Counted from the stretch's first letter, positions 39,048 through 47,975 are shown. The stretch: DNA of 48,841 nucleotides from Limiplasma sp964504385 (GCA_964504385.1 CAZDEF010000010.1:1-48841), one strand, 5' to 3'. The notes: generated from the sequence alone by a model not told the origin. Made by a program: numbers and translations.

Positions 39048-41801
39048 TCAGGAAAGCAGTGTTTCCTTCATGGCTTCGTACTGTTCTCGGCTCATGAGCA
39101 CCTCGCGCGGCTTGCTGCCAGCCGATTTGCTCACGATGCCGCGCGCGGCCATATCGTCCATCAGCCTTCCTGCGCGCGCATAACCGATCTTCATGCGCCG
39201 CTGCAGCATGCTGATGGAGGCCTGTCCATCGGTGATCACCATTTCAATGGCTTCGGCCAGGCGATCGTCCAAGCCGCTGTCCTCATCGCGGTCTCCCAGC
39301 GAAACGGAGGATTCGTCGTCGCTCTCCATGGCTTCGATCACGTTGGGATCAAACTCCACGTGGGAATGATCGCCGATGTAGGTTACCACGCGCTCTGTTT
39401 CCGCATCGCTGAGGAAGCAGCCCTGCACGCGGATGGGCGAACTGGCGCCGGTTGGGAAGTAGAACATATCGCCGCGGCCCAGCAGTTTCTCCGCGCCGTT
39501 CTGATCCAAAATGGTGCGGCTGTCGATGCTGGAGGAAACGGCAAAGGCGATACGCGATGGAATGTTAGCCTTGATCAGGCCGGTGATGACGTCCACCGTG
39601 GGGCGCTGTGTGGCCACGATCATGTGAATACCGGCGGCGCGCGCCAGCTGCGCAATGCGGATGATGCTCTCTTCCACTTCTTTTTTGCAAGCCAGCATCA
39701 GGTCGGCCAGCTCATCGATGACGATCACAATACGCGGCAGCTTTTCCTCATCCGGCCCCAGCTTGGCATTATAGGCCGAGATTTCGCGTACGTTCTTGCT
39801 CTGCATCTTGTGGTAACGATCCAGCATTTCCGCCACCGCCCACTGCAGCGCGCCGGCAGCCTTGTGCGGGTCGCTCACGACAGGGATGAGCAGATGCGGC
39901 ACCACATTATAGCACTGCAGCTCGACCACCTTGGGGTCGATCATGATCATGCGCACTTCTTCCGGCGAGGAACGGAACAGCAGGCTGTTGATGATAGCGT
40001 TGATACACACGGATTTACCGCTGCCGGTCTGACCGGCGATGAGCAGGTGGGGCATCTTGGCGATATCGCAGATCACGGGTTTGCCCGCGATATCGCGTCC
40101 CAGCGCCACTGTCAGCGGCGACTTGGCCGCCCGCATTTCAGGGCTCATGAGCACCTCGGCCAGCGTTACGCTCTGGATCTCCTTGTTGGGCACCTCCACG
40201 CCAAACAGGTTGGTGCCGGGGATCGGGATCTCGATGCGCACGCCGCCGTTGGCCGCCATGTCCAGCGCGATGTTGTCGGCGATTCCCATAATGCGCTTGA
40301 CATTGATGCCGCTGGAAACCAGACCGAGTTCAAAGCGGGTCACCGCCGGGCCATGGGTCACGCGCTGCACGCGCGCCGGAATGCCGAAGCTCTCCAGCGT
40401 TTTTTCCAGCCTGCCAGCATCCTCCGCATCAGCGGAACGGGTATCCGGCGTTTCGCGGCGCTGCTGCTGGTTGAGCAGATCAATGGAGGGATAGGCATAA
40501 GAAACGCGCTCCGGCTGCGGAGCTGGCGCAGTCGGCTGCACGGGCGAAGGCTGCGGCGCAGGCCGCTTGTAGGCCGCATTGCGATCCGGCGCAGCAGGCT
40601 GCGGTGCAGGCTGAACCGGCTGGATCGGCTGAAGCGCCTGCTCCGGCTCTGCTTCAGTCGCGGGCAGTTCCGGCTCTGCGGATACCAGCGGCGCAAAGGT
40701 ATTGGGCATGCTCTCAGCCTGCCGCGCGGCTTCCGCGCCCGCGATCTCCTCATTCAGTTCTGCTTTACGCTTGCGAATGGCCTCAATGCGCTCCAGCGCC
40801 TTTTTGCGTGAATTGGACAGAATGAGCGTATCGCTGAGCTGGGTCTCCTTGTTTTCCACGCCCATTTCGCTGGGGGTGAAGGTCATGCGCGTCTGATAAG
40901 AAGCATCCTGCGGAGCCTGCTTTTTCTTTTTGGTGTTTTTCTGCCACGGCAGCTGACGATTCTGTGGAACGATGATCTCATCGTAGATCTCTCCCTGCGG
41001 CGGCTGCGGTGCCATGGCAGGCGCCACAGGGGCATACACAGGCTGCTGTGGCTCTGCAGCGCGCTGATAGGCGGGCATCATGCGCAGGCGCTCGACCTCT
41101 TCCGCCTGCCTGCGCTGCTCCTCCATTGCCTGCTGATAGGCCTCCTGCTCCATGCGCTGACGGCGCTTTTCGCTGGAGGCATTCAGGCTGTCGCGCACGG
41201 CGGTGATCATCTGCAGCAGATCAAAGCTGGACACCAGCAGGATGCACACCAGCGCGACGGCCACCAGAGCCACCGTGCCCAGCGTGGTTCCAAGGAACGT
41301 CCACGCGGGCCAAGCCAGCAGCATTCCCAGCGCGCCGCCGAATGCGCCGCTGTTGGCGCACGCCGTGTAGCAGGCGGTGAGCATATTCCAGAATCCAGTG
41401 GAATCTACCTTGGGGGGATTGGCTGTTCTGTTTGCTTTTTCCAAATAGTCCATCAGCGCATAGGTGCCCACTTTGCTGAGAGCCAGATCGATGATGCCCA
41501 GCGCTGCCAGAAACAGAATGCAGACCAGAATAAAACCGCGCTTGGACATACTGCGGGCTGATGAAAATGCCACCAGCACGCCCAGCCACAGAATGAGCAA
41601 GCTCACGCCGATGCACAGTCCGCCGCCCAACCCCTGCATCACGCGGCGCACCGTTTCAAAAAACGCGCCTTTCAAGCCGCCAACGATCGCCAAAAGAGAC
41701 ACCGTGCCCACTGCAATGAGCACGATGCCGATCACGGCGAAAGCCGCCAGCGTATTGGATTCATATTGTGCAGCGCTTTTCTTTTTGCTGCTCTTTGCCA
41801 T
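39048..41801 (-). CDS. ftsK: DNA translocase FtsK/SpoIIIE
   Basis: This membrane-anchored hexameric motor pumps chromosomal DNA through the septum at division or sporulation. The 917-aa product has four N-terminal membrane helices within residues 1-190 and a Pro/Gln-rich linker (about 230-440). The alpha-beta motor follows, with Walker A AGQTGSGKSVCINAI (about residues 585-600) and Walker B IVIVIDELADLM. The C-terminal gamma winged-helix domain (AIEMVITDGQASISMLQRR and AGRLMDDM) reads orienting DNA sequences. The ATG at 41801 is preceded by GGAGGA. It lies 23 bp after the DUF3298 gene and is cotranscribed with the aldolase and mtnA. FtsK and SpoIIIE cannot be separated by eye. Confidence 0.95.
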   Translation of the reverse strand: MAKSSKKKSAAQYESNTLAAFAVIGIVLIAVGTVSLLAIVGGLKGAFFETVRRVMQGLGGGLCIGVSLLILWLGVLVAFSSARSMSKRGFILVCILFLAALGIIDLALSKVGTYALMDYLEKANRTANPPKVDSTGFWNMLTACYTACANSGAFGGALGMLLAWPAWTFLGTTLGTVALVAVALVCILLVSSFDLLQMITAVRDSLNASSEKRRQRMEQEAYQQAMEEQRRQAEEVERLRMMPAYQRAAEPQQPVYAPVAPAMAPQPPQGEIYDEIIVPQNRQLPWQKNTKKKKQAPQDASYQTRMTFTPSEMGVENKETQLSDTLILSNSRKKALERIEAIRKRKAELNEEIAGAEAARQAESMPNTFAPLVSAEPELPATEAEPEQALQPIQPVQPAPQPAAPDRNAAYKRPAPQPSPVQPTAPAPQPERVSYAYPSIDLLNQQQRRETPDTRSADAEDAGRLEKTLESFGIPARVQRVTHGPAVTRFELGLVSSGINVKRIMGIADNIALDMAANGGVRIEIPIPGTNLFGVEVPNKEIQSVTLAEVLMSPEMRAAKSPLTVALGRDIAGKPVICDIAKMPHLLIAGQTGSGKSVCINAIINSLLFRSSPEEVRMIMIDPKVVELQCYNVVPHLLIPVVSDPHKAAGALQWAVAEMLDRYHKMQSKNVREISAYNAKLGPDEEKLPRIVIVIDELADLMLACKKEVEESIIRIAQLARAAGIHMIVATQRPTVDVITGLIKANIPSRIAFAVSSSIDSRTILDQNGAEKLLGRGDMFYFPTGASSPIRVQGCFLSDAETERVVTYIGDHSHVEFDPNVIEAMESDDESSVSLGDRDEDSGLDDRLAEAIEMVITDGQASISMLQRRMKIGYARAGRLMDDMAARGIVSKSAGSKPREVLMSREQYEAMKETLLS

Positions 41802-41824
41802 ACCGGTTCGTTCCTCCGCTAATG

Positions 41825-42955
41825 TTACTTGCAGATCTGCACTGCGCACAGCAGGCCGTTTTCATCCGCGTGCAGCCGCAGTTCGTTGCCGCCAAAGCGA
41901 TACACATCGTAGCTTCCGGCGGGCAGATCGTAATCATACGCCATGTTCTGGGAAAAGGCAATAGTCTGTTCGGGCGTTCCAAGCACAGCGCGCCATTGCT
42001 GCACCGACGTCTGACCAATCTTCAGACCGTGCAATCCGCCGCGTTTGAGCTGGATCCCCTCCACGACGGCATTGGCCTCATCCCCCGCCAGCGCATCGGA
42101 TAGCACCAGCACGCTACGGAAAGCCGGGTCTTCCAGCACAAAGTAGCGGCCGCCCGGAAACGCATCCGGTTCGCGCAGCAGGCGATAGGCTTGCGTCACT
42201 TCGGAAAGCGGCTGGCCCATTTGTACCGGTATATGCGGCAATTGGCCTTTCTCCACGCTCTGTGCAACAGCTTCGGCCAGCTGCACATCCGTCATCTCCT
42301 GCGTTTGCGGATGTAGCCACAGGCCTTCCAGCTCTTCATACCAAAACTGGCATGCGCCGCCATAGCCGCTGAGCAGCTGGAACTGATCTGAAGGATACCA
42401 GAAGGTGATGCCGTCCGCGTCCAGCGTAAACGATTCGCGCGGCAGAGGCAGGATGTCGCTGTGCTCCATATAGCCGTTCAGCTCGTCCGAAAGCGTGTCC
42501 AGCGCAATGGCTTCCATCGCAGCCACAGCCTTCTCCACATCTGCAAACAGCTCGTCCAGCGTCACGCGCTTGCCGGTCTCAAGGTCGTAGGTGGCGACAA
42601 AATACGCGTGTCCATCACGCTGACCGCCCACCTTGCTGCCCTTGGCGCTGATGACCACGGAGAAGTAGCGCTCCTGTGCAAAGGAAGCCTTGTAGTCCAC
42701 CGTCAGACCCGCGCCGGGCTGCGCCAGCGTGACCAAAGTGATCAGGTGATCGGTCACGCCGGAGGACAGCACGATATCGTCATTGATGGCCTGCTGCACA
42801 GCCTCATCCGCCATGCCTGCAAGCTGAGGATAGGCCACCACGCTCTCCCCTATCTGTGTGCGTATGTCCGTTATTTCCACGCTGCTTTCCTGTGCAAAGG
42901 CAGTGGGAAATATCAACAGCAGTATCAGCAGACAACACAGTATCTTTTTCAGCAT
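41825..42955 (-). CDS. Exported DUF3298/RsiV-like protein
   Basis: This 376-aa protein has a classic signal peptide (MLKKILCCLLILLLIFPTAF, cut near AFA-QE). An N-terminal DUF4163-like part (about residues 30-115) is followed by a DUF3298-like part (about 120-235). The latter contains LDADGITFWYPSDQFQLLSG and ends ACQFWYEELEGLWLH. DUF3298 is found in RsiV, an anti-sigma factor that binds lysozyme, and in the deacetylase PdaC. The last 140 residues are unassigned. There is no adjacent sigma factor and no membrane helix after the signal, so it is probably a free extracytoplasmic protein. It heads the operon with ftsK. Confidence 0.75.
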   Translation of the reverse strand: MLKKILCCLLILLLIFPTAFAQESSVEITDIRTQIGESVVAYPQLAGMADEAVQQAINDDIVLSSGVTDHLITLVTLAQPGAGLTVDYKASFAQERYFSVVISAKGSKVGGQRDGHAYFVATYDLETGKRVTLDELFADVEKAVAAMEAIALDTLSDELNGYMEHSDILPLPRESFTLDADGITFWYPSDQFQLLSGYGGACQFWYEELEGLWLHPQTQEMTDVQLAEAVAQSVEKGQLPHIPVQMGQPLSEVTQAYRLLREPDAFPGGRYFVLEDPAFRSVLVLSDALAGDEANAVVEGIQLKRGGLHGLKIGQTSVQQWRAVLGTPEQTIAFSQNMAYDYDLPAGSYDVYRFGGNELRLHADENGLLCAVQICK

Positions 42956-42994
42956 AGCGTTCTCTCCTCTCGTATCTATGATCTTACAGTTTCT

Positions 42995-43023
42995 ATTGTA
43001 CCGCAGATCGTCCTTTGTTGCAA
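42995..43023 (-). promoter_or_regulatory. Promoter for DUF3298-ftsK-aldolase-mtnA operon
   Basis: Minus-strand TTGCAA (43018-43023) and TACAAT (42995-43000), 17-bp spacer, 40 bp upstream of the ATG. Confidence 0.78.
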
Positions 43024-43071
43024 GTTTGTTACAGCATTTCTCATTACACTCTTATTTCTGCAAAAGAACAT

Positions 43072-43662
43072 TCATTTTTCAAAGGAGGACGCCGTTAGCA
43101 TGGGCTGAAGCTGCACGCCGCCCAGTGCCGCAGCAATGGTCTTAGGCAGCTGATCAAAGTCCGCCACCAATGACCTCGGCTTTTTCACCGGATCATCCTG
43201 CCCGAAGGGGACAAAGAACACATTGCGCCACGTCAGCAGCCGACCAATGTTCTGCGCTGCCGCGCCCAGTCCATCGTTGGTGGATACCGCCAGCACCAGC
43301 GGACGATCATTGCGCAGATGGCTTTTCGCCCCCAGCAGCGCGGGCGTATCGAACTGTCCGGCGGCCAGCTTGCTCAGGCTGTTGCCCGTGGCGGGCGAGA
43401 TCACATAAAGATCGCACATTTTCTTGGGCCCGATGGGTTCAGCCGCAGTCAGGGTATCGATCGCATCACGGCCGGTTATCTCATGGATCCGCTCGCGCAG
43501 ATGCTGTGCCGTCATGAAGCGCGTATCCTGCTCACCCGCGTGAAAGGACGTCACCGGCAGCACATCGTAGCCGCGCTTCACCAGCGCTTCCATTTGCTTC
43601 AGTGCACGTTCAAAGGTGCAGAAGGAGCCGGTTAGAGCAAAGCCGATGGTGATCTGTTTCAT
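43072..43662 (-). CDS. spoVFB: Dipicolinate synthase subunit B
   Basis: SpoVFB (DpaB) is the flavoprotein subunit of dipicolinate synthase. It oxidises dihydroxytetrahydrodipicolinate to the dipicolinic acid that dries and stabilises spore cores. The 196-aa protein has the flavoprotein-fold start ITIGFALTGSFCTFERALKQ, ending in a loop typical of the family. VISPATGNSLSKLAAGQFDT and VLAVSTNDGLGAAAQNIGRL follow. Its ATG overlaps the spoVFA stop by four bases, so the subunits are made in a coupled way. It shows that the organism makes spores. Confidence 0.95.
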   Translation of the reverse strand: MKQITIGFALTGSFCTFERALKQMEALVKRGYDVLPVTSFHAGEQDTRFMTAQHLRERIHEITGRDAIDTLTAAEPIGPKKMCDLYVISPATGNSLSKLAAGQFDTPALLGAKSHLRNDRPLVLAVSTNDGLGAAAQNIGRLLTWRNVFFVPFGQDDPVKKPRSLVADFDQLPKTIAAALGGVQLQPMLTASSFEK

Positions 43663-44477
43663 TGCTGCACCTCCGAAAGTTTTTGCATGACGGCCTCTTT
43701 CAGCGCAATAGCGGCGCTCATGGGGGCATAACGTGCAGGCAGCGCCGGCAGAACGGCGCAGTTCAATCCAAGCCCGGCTGCCGTCTGACGTTCAAAGCCG
43801 TATGGTTCGCTGGCCAGTTCCAGCAGCCATGCGCCCGGTTTCATATTCTTCAGAGCGGAAGCATCCAGCACCTGCGCCGGGATGGTGTTGCACACCATGT
43901 GCATATCGCACAGCACTTGTCCCGCATCGGCAAGCGGCACGGCCTGCAGTCCGTTGGCCCGCGCCAGCGCACGCTGTTCCTCGCGCCTTGCTGCGATCCA
44001 CACCCTAGCGCCAAGAGCCGATAGCTTCCGTGCCAAAGCGCGGCCGAACAGACCGTAACCCGTCACCAGCACATGTGCATCCGTCAGTGCAATGTCCATG
44101 CGCTGCATCGCTTCGCATATGGCGGCTTCGGCGGAAAGATCCGCATTGCGCGCCTCCAGCTGGGTGCCTGTTTCGTAACGCAGCAATGTATGCCCCGGTG
44201 CTTCCAGCCCCCGCCCGGCGATGATGGGCGTCTCCATGGCGACTTTGTCCAGCACATCCTGCGGATGGATGGTCAGCCCGCTGAGGGCCGGCACACAACC
44301 GTTCTTGACTGAAAAAGGGTAAGGAAACAGCACCGCCTGCGCCTGCTGCGCCTGCACGTTCTGCTCATCTCCCTGCCAAAGCCCGAGGGTATCCACATGG
44401 CAGCCCTCCCGCCTGAGCAGTCCGCAAAGGCATTCTGCCCGCCTGTCGCCGCCGATCATCAGCAGCCTTGAAATCAC
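43659..44477 (-). CDS. spoVFA: Dipicolinate synthase subunit A
   Basis: SpoVFA (DpaA) is the NAD-binding subunit of dipicolinate synthase. The 272-aa protein begins with the GGDRRAECLCGLLRREG segment. A catalytic-domain stretch follows (LFPYPFSVKNGCVPALSG), then the Rossmann motif VTGYGLFGRALARKLSALGA with an IAARREEQRALA arginine tail. The C-terminal part has VCNTIPAQVLD and LLELASEPYG. A GTG start at 44477 with GGGAGG 8 nt upstream is chosen; an upstream in-frame codon at 44501 has no site. A SigK-like promoter is visible just upstream. Confidence 0.93.
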   Translation of the reverse strand: MISRLLMIGGDRRAECLCGLLRREGCHVDTLGLWQGDEQNVQAQQAQAVLFPYPFSVKNGCVPALSGLTIHPQDVLDKVAMETPIIAGRGLEAPGHTLLRYETGTQLEARNADLSAEAAICEAMQRMDIALTDAHVLVTGYGLFGRALARKLSALGARVWIAARREEQRALARANGLQAVPLADAGQVLCDMHMVCNTIPAQVLDASALKNMKPGAWLLELASEPYGFERQTAAGLGLNCAVLPALPARYAPMSAAIALKEAVMQKLSEVQQ

Positions 44478-44513
44478 AAAAATCGCCTCCCGCCGATGCA
44501 TGATACTGCATCC

Positions 44514-44535
44514 TATGCGGGAGACGATTCATTGT
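44514..44535 (-). promoter_or_regulatory. Candidate sigma-K promoter for spoVFAB
   Basis: On the minus strand, an AC dinucleotide (44534-44535) is followed by 16 nt and CATA (44514-44517). The full -10 reads CATAGGATG, against the sigma-K form CATAnnnTA. In Bacillus, spoVF is transcribed by sigma-K in the mother cell. Confidence 0.45.
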
Positions 44536-44544
44536 GCGATTAGT

Positions 44545-46803
44545 TTACAGCGCGTGAACGATGCGGTCTTCCAGCTTCATTTCTTCACCGCAGAGGCTGA
44601 GCGTAAGCGGCATGCCTTCCAGCAGCTCCACACAAGCCTGACCCGGTTTGACGCTAACGCGGATCACACGGCCGCGATAGTGGAACTGGAACGCATAGCC
44701 CTGCCATGCTTCGGGCAGGAAGGGCTTGAGGCTGAGGCCATCCGTGGTGCGCATGCCGGCAAAGCCGTGCGCCATAGCCAGCCAGCTGCCCGCCATGCTG
44801 GTGATGTGCAAACCGTCGTCGGTATCATTGTTGATATTGTCCAGATCCAGACGAGCGGTGCGCTGGTACATCTCCACCGCTTTGTCGTGATAGGCCAGCT
44901 GCGCAGCCAGAATGCTGTGCACGCAGGGAGACAGGCTGCTTTCATGCACTGTCATGGGCTCATAGAAATCAAAGTTGCGGCGGATGGTATCCTCGTCATA
45001 AAGATGATTGAGGAAATACAGTCCCTGCAGCACGTCCGCCTGCTTGATGAAGCAGCTGCGCAGGATGTGATCCCACGACCAGTGCTGGTTGATGGGCCGC
45101 TCGCCCGCAGGAATATCGGTCACAGGCATCAGGTCTTTGTCCAGGAAGGTGTCATGCTGCACAAAGATGCCCAGTTCCTTGTCCTCGGGATAATACATGC
45201 GCTCCACCACATCCAGCATGTGGGCCAGTTCTTCCTTCGTCACCCCCAGCTGGTCGAGCCGCTCCTGCGAAGCACGGTTCGCCTGCGTTACAAACAGACC
45301 GATGCTCCATGCGGCAATCCGGTTGGTGTACCAGTTGTTGTTGACGTTGTTCTCATACTCGTTGGGGCCGGTCACGCCGTGGATCATGTACTTCTGCTGC
45401 CGCTTGGAGAAATGCACGCGGTCGGTGTAGAAGCGGGCGATGCCGCACAGCACGTCCAGTCCTTCCTTGAGCATGTAATCATAGTCGCCGGTATAGGTGG
45501 CATAGTTGAAGATGGCGTGGGCGATCGCACCGTTGCGGTGGATCTCCTCAAAGGTGATCTCCCACTCGTTGTGGCACTCGATCCCATTGAACGTCACCAT
45601 GGGATACAGCGCGCCCTGCAGGCCCTGCTGACGGGCGTTTTCGTAGGCGCCGTCCAGCTGCAGCCAGCGGTACAGCAGCAGCTGCTTGGCCACGTCCTGA
45701 CCGGCGATCGCCATGTACACCGGCAAACAATAAGCCTCGGTATCCCAATAGGTCGCACCGCCGTATTTTTCGCCCGTAAAGCCCTTGGGGCCGATGTTCA
45801 GGCGGGCATCGTCGCCGGAATAGGTGCTGAGCAGCTGGAACAGGTTGAAGCGGATGCCCTGCTGAGCAGCATCATCACCCTCAATGGTCACATCGCAGCC
45901 CGCCCAGCGTTCCTTCCATGCAGCGGCATGAGCGGCGCGCAGCTCGGCATAGCCCAGTTCGCGGGCGCGGGAAGCGGCGCGCAGCGCGATGGTCGTGAGC
46001 GCCTTCTGCTCATAATCACGGCTGGTGAAGCACAGAACGTACTTTTCCAAAGATACGGTTTCGCCGGCCTGCACAGTGCCCGTGTAGACGGATTCCACAT
46101 AGCCGCTGGACAGATTGCGCTTTTCCATCTCAAGGCCGTCGGCCCAGCAACTCATGGCGGCGGCCACGGCAAAGCGGGGCGTGTCAAAGGGATTCTCCTT
46201 AGTCTTGGTCAGCAGGGCAACGCCGTCCTCGCCCTCTTCCTCAGCCAGCAGATCCCAGAAGGTCTCTTCGTAGTTACTGCCCAGATCGCGCACGTTCGCG
46301 TCCAGATACGGCTTCATCGTCACCTTCGCGGCGTTTTCGGTGGTCACACTGTACTTGATGGCCAGCAGTTCCTTTTCAGCCAGCGATACAAAACGCTCCG
46401 CCTCCACACGGATGTTGCCGTTAGGCGTGCACACCGTGAACCGGCGCAGGAATAGGCCGGTCTGCATATCCAGCTCGCGGTAGAAATCCAGCACATCCGC
46501 CTTGTTCAGGTCCAGCGCCACGCCGTCCACTTCCACGTGGATGCCATTCATACGCACCGCGTTGATGACCTTGCCGAAGTACTGCGGATAGCCGTTCTTC
46601 CACCAGCCCACGCGGGTCTTGTCCGGGAACCACACACCGCCGATGTAGGTGCCCAAATGCGTATCGCCGCTGTAATCCTCTTCAAAATTACCGCGCATAC
46701 CCATATAACCATTGCCGATGGAGGTCAGGCTTTCGGACAGGCGCATATGTTCCTTGTCCAGCGATGTTTCAACGACTTTCCAGGGATGGATCACAAAACT
46801 CAT
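44545..46803 (-). CDS. mapA: Maltose phosphorylase (glycoside hydrolase family 65)
   Basis: The enzyme splits maltose with phosphate to beta-glucose 1-phosphate and glucose. The 752-aa product has the GH65 layout. The N-terminal beta-sandwich domain opens with SLTSIGNGYMGMRGNFEE. The helical barrel contains YWDTEAYCLPVYM and the phosphate and substrate loop VTFNGIECHNEWEITFEEIH. The catalytic Glu is in GVTGPNEYENNVNNNWYTN. A late His-Glu block (YEPMTVHESSLSP) and C-terminal beta-sandwich complete it. The ECHNEWEIT loop favours maltose over trehalose or kojibiose. AAAGGAGT precedes the ATG at 46803. A LacI-type operator and a consensus promoter lie upstream. Confidence 0.88.
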   Translation of the reverse strand: MSFVIHPWKVVETSLDKEHMRLSESLTSIGNGYMGMRGNFEEDYSGDTHLGTYIGGVWFPDKTRVGWWKNGYPQYFGKVINAVRMNGIHVEVDGVALDLNKADVLDFYRELDMQTGLFLRRFTVCTPNGNIRVEAERFVSLAEKELLAIKYSVTTENAAKVTMKPYLDANVRDLGSNYEETFWDLLAEEEGEDGVALLTKTKENPFDTPRFAVAAAMSCWADGLEMEKRNLSSGYVESVYTGTVQAGETVSLEKYVLCFTSRDYEQKALTTIALRAASRARELGYAELRAAHAAAWKERWAGCDVTIEGDDAAQQGIRFNLFQLLSTYSGDDARLNIGPKGFTGEKYGGATYWDTEAYCLPVYMAIAGQDVAKQLLLYRWLQLDGAYENARQQGLQGALYPMVTFNGIECHNEWEITFEEIHRNGAIAHAIFNYATYTGDYDYMLKEGLDVLCGIARFYTDRVHFSKRQQKYMIHGVTGPNEYENNVNNNWYTNRIAAWSIGLFVTQANRASQERLDQLGVTKEELAHMLDVVERMYYPEDKELGIFVQHDTFLDKDLMPVTDIPAGERPINQHWSWDHILRSCFIKQADVLQGLYFLNHLYDEDTIRRNFDFYEPMTVHESSLSPCVHSILAAQLAYHDKAVEMYQRTARLDLDNINNDTDDGLHITSMAGSWLAMAHGFAGMRTTDGLSLKPFLPEAWQGYAFQFHYRGRVIRVSVKPGQACVELLEGMPLTLSLCGEEMKLEDRIVHAL

Positions 46804-46826
46804 ATCAGTGGACTCCTTTCGGATGT

Positions 46827-46838
46827 GCAATCGTTTGT
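46827..46838. promoter_or_regulatory. LacI-family-like operator before maltose phosphorylase
   Basis: GCAATCGTTTGT matches the GCAAACGTTTGC form of MalR/LacI-family operators at 10 of 12 positions. It lies between the -10 box and the ribosome binding site, where a repressor would block transcription. No such regulator gene is in the window. Confidence 0.55.
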
Positions 46839-46852
46839 ACAACCTTTTCTTT

Positions 46853-46881
46853 ATCGTACTGTATCAATTCCTGCTTGTCAA
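46853..46881 (-). promoter_or_regulatory. Promoter for maltose phosphorylase
   Basis: Minus-strand TTGACA (46876-46881) and TACGAT (46853-46858), 17-bp spacer. The -35 box overlaps the stop codon of the upstream transporter gene (46878-46880). Confidence 0.82.
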
Positions 46882-47885
46882 GTCCTTCTTTGCTTTTGGG
46901 GCTGAATTTTTGCAATCAGCAGAGGCAAGAATACCAGCAGCAGACACACCAGACCGGCTGGTGCATACATTCTGTCTACGATATCCTCAAACCCCATGCA
47001 GGAGGCGAGCAATGGCAAACCGGCCGACAGCAGCAGCTGCAGCGGCATCGGTTTCACATATTGGCTCGCAGCACCGCGCAGAGCGCACAGGATCGCAGCC
47101 AAAGTCGTAAACACAGCTAGATACAGCATAATGCTGGTCAGCCAGAATCCCCCCATGCCAAAGCCCCTTAGCAGCGCCACAATGGGGAAGGCGCTGTCAC
47201 GCACTTCCGGATGGCGCAGATACAGCGCATTGCAGAGATAGAGCAGCAATGCCATCAGCCCGCCGAAGATCCTCCACACGCTGCGCAGATTCGGCACGCC
47301 TGCCTTGGCGCAGCGGCAAATCACGCCCATTGCCAGCGTCATATTCATCGCCGCATATCCGACCGCACGCAGCGCCGCCCAGCCTCCAGCCTCCGGTGAC
47401 GACAGAAGCACGCTCTCCGTTTCCGGCGCATACCACAATGCCAGCTGTACCGCCGCGATCAGCAGTATCGTCATCACAGTGCTCACAGCCGCCAGCGTGC
47501 GCATGCTTCGCCCGCCCAGCAGCCATGCCGCCATCAGTGTACCCACAGCGCCAATGGGATATGCCCACCGCTGCGCCCACATCAGCGCTACCATTTTTCC
47601 TGCTGCCGAAACCATCGCGCCGCCCACAAGCACCAGCGGCAGCGCCGTGCACAGCCGCGCGCCGATCCCATCCCGCTCAAAAAGCCCGCACCAGCTTTCA
47701 CAACCGGATGCACTCGTCAGGCACAAGCGGCACAGCGCCGTCATCACCCCCACAGCCAACGCGATCAGCCACCACGTGTTTTCACCATAGCGCGTAAAAA
47801 ACGACAATATCTCCCGACCGGAGACAAACCCTGCGCCAACGACTGCCCCCGCGCACACCATCGCCGCCGTCAGACTGCTTTTCAT
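46878..47885 (-). CDS. YkvI-like integral membrane protein (APC-type fold)
   Basis: This 335-aa protein has about ten hydrophobic helices. It belongs to the YkvI family, recognisable by the first helix with VGAGFVSGREILSFFTRYGE, a variant of the unwound G-x-G helix of amino-acid/polyamine/organocation transporters. The substrate is unknown. A GTG two codons upstream lies against the ribosome binding site GGGGAG, so the ATG at 47885 (7-nt spacing) is used. It is transcribed in the same direction as ftsZ upstream but is separated from it by a terminator. Maltose phosphorylase follows with its own promoter. Confidence 0.85.
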   Translation of the reverse strand: MKSSLTAAMVCAGAVVGAGFVSGREILSFFTRYGENTWWLIALAVGVMTALCRLCLTSASGCESWCGLFERDGIGARLCTALPLVLVGGAMVSAAGKMVALMWAQRWAYPIGAVGTLMAAWLLGGRSMRTLAAVSTVMTILLIAAVQLALWYAPETESVLLSSPEAGGWAALRAVGYAAMNMTLAMGVICRCAKAGVPNLRSVWRIFGGLMALLLYLCNALYLRHPEVRDSAFPIVALLRGFGMGGFWLTSIMLYLAVFTTLAAILCALRGAASQYVKPMPLQLLLSAGLPLLASCMGFEDIVDRMYAPAGLVCLLLVFLPLLIAKIQPQKQRRT

Positions 47886-47925
47886 CGCCACACTCCCCTT
47901 TTTCCTTCTGTTTGGGAAGCGTATG

Positions 47926-47960
47926 CGAAAAGCCCTGCCGATTTGACTCGACAGGACTCG
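47926..47960 (-). terminator. Terminator after ftsZ
   Basis: AGTCCTGTCGA and TCGGCAGGGCT (near-complementary, one G-T and one mismatch), followed by TTTTC on the minus strand. Confidence 0.65.
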
Positions 47961-47975
47961 AAAAGCAAAAGCGTT

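Noticed and set aside
38301..40811. 836-codon open frame opposite ftsK and the aldolase
   Set aside because: No family motif, a composition typical of antisense frames, and complete coverage by well-supported genes on the other strand.
44500..46455. 651-codon open frame opposite maltose phosphorylase
   Set aside because: Same antisense artefact. The minus-strand product has all GH65 motifs.
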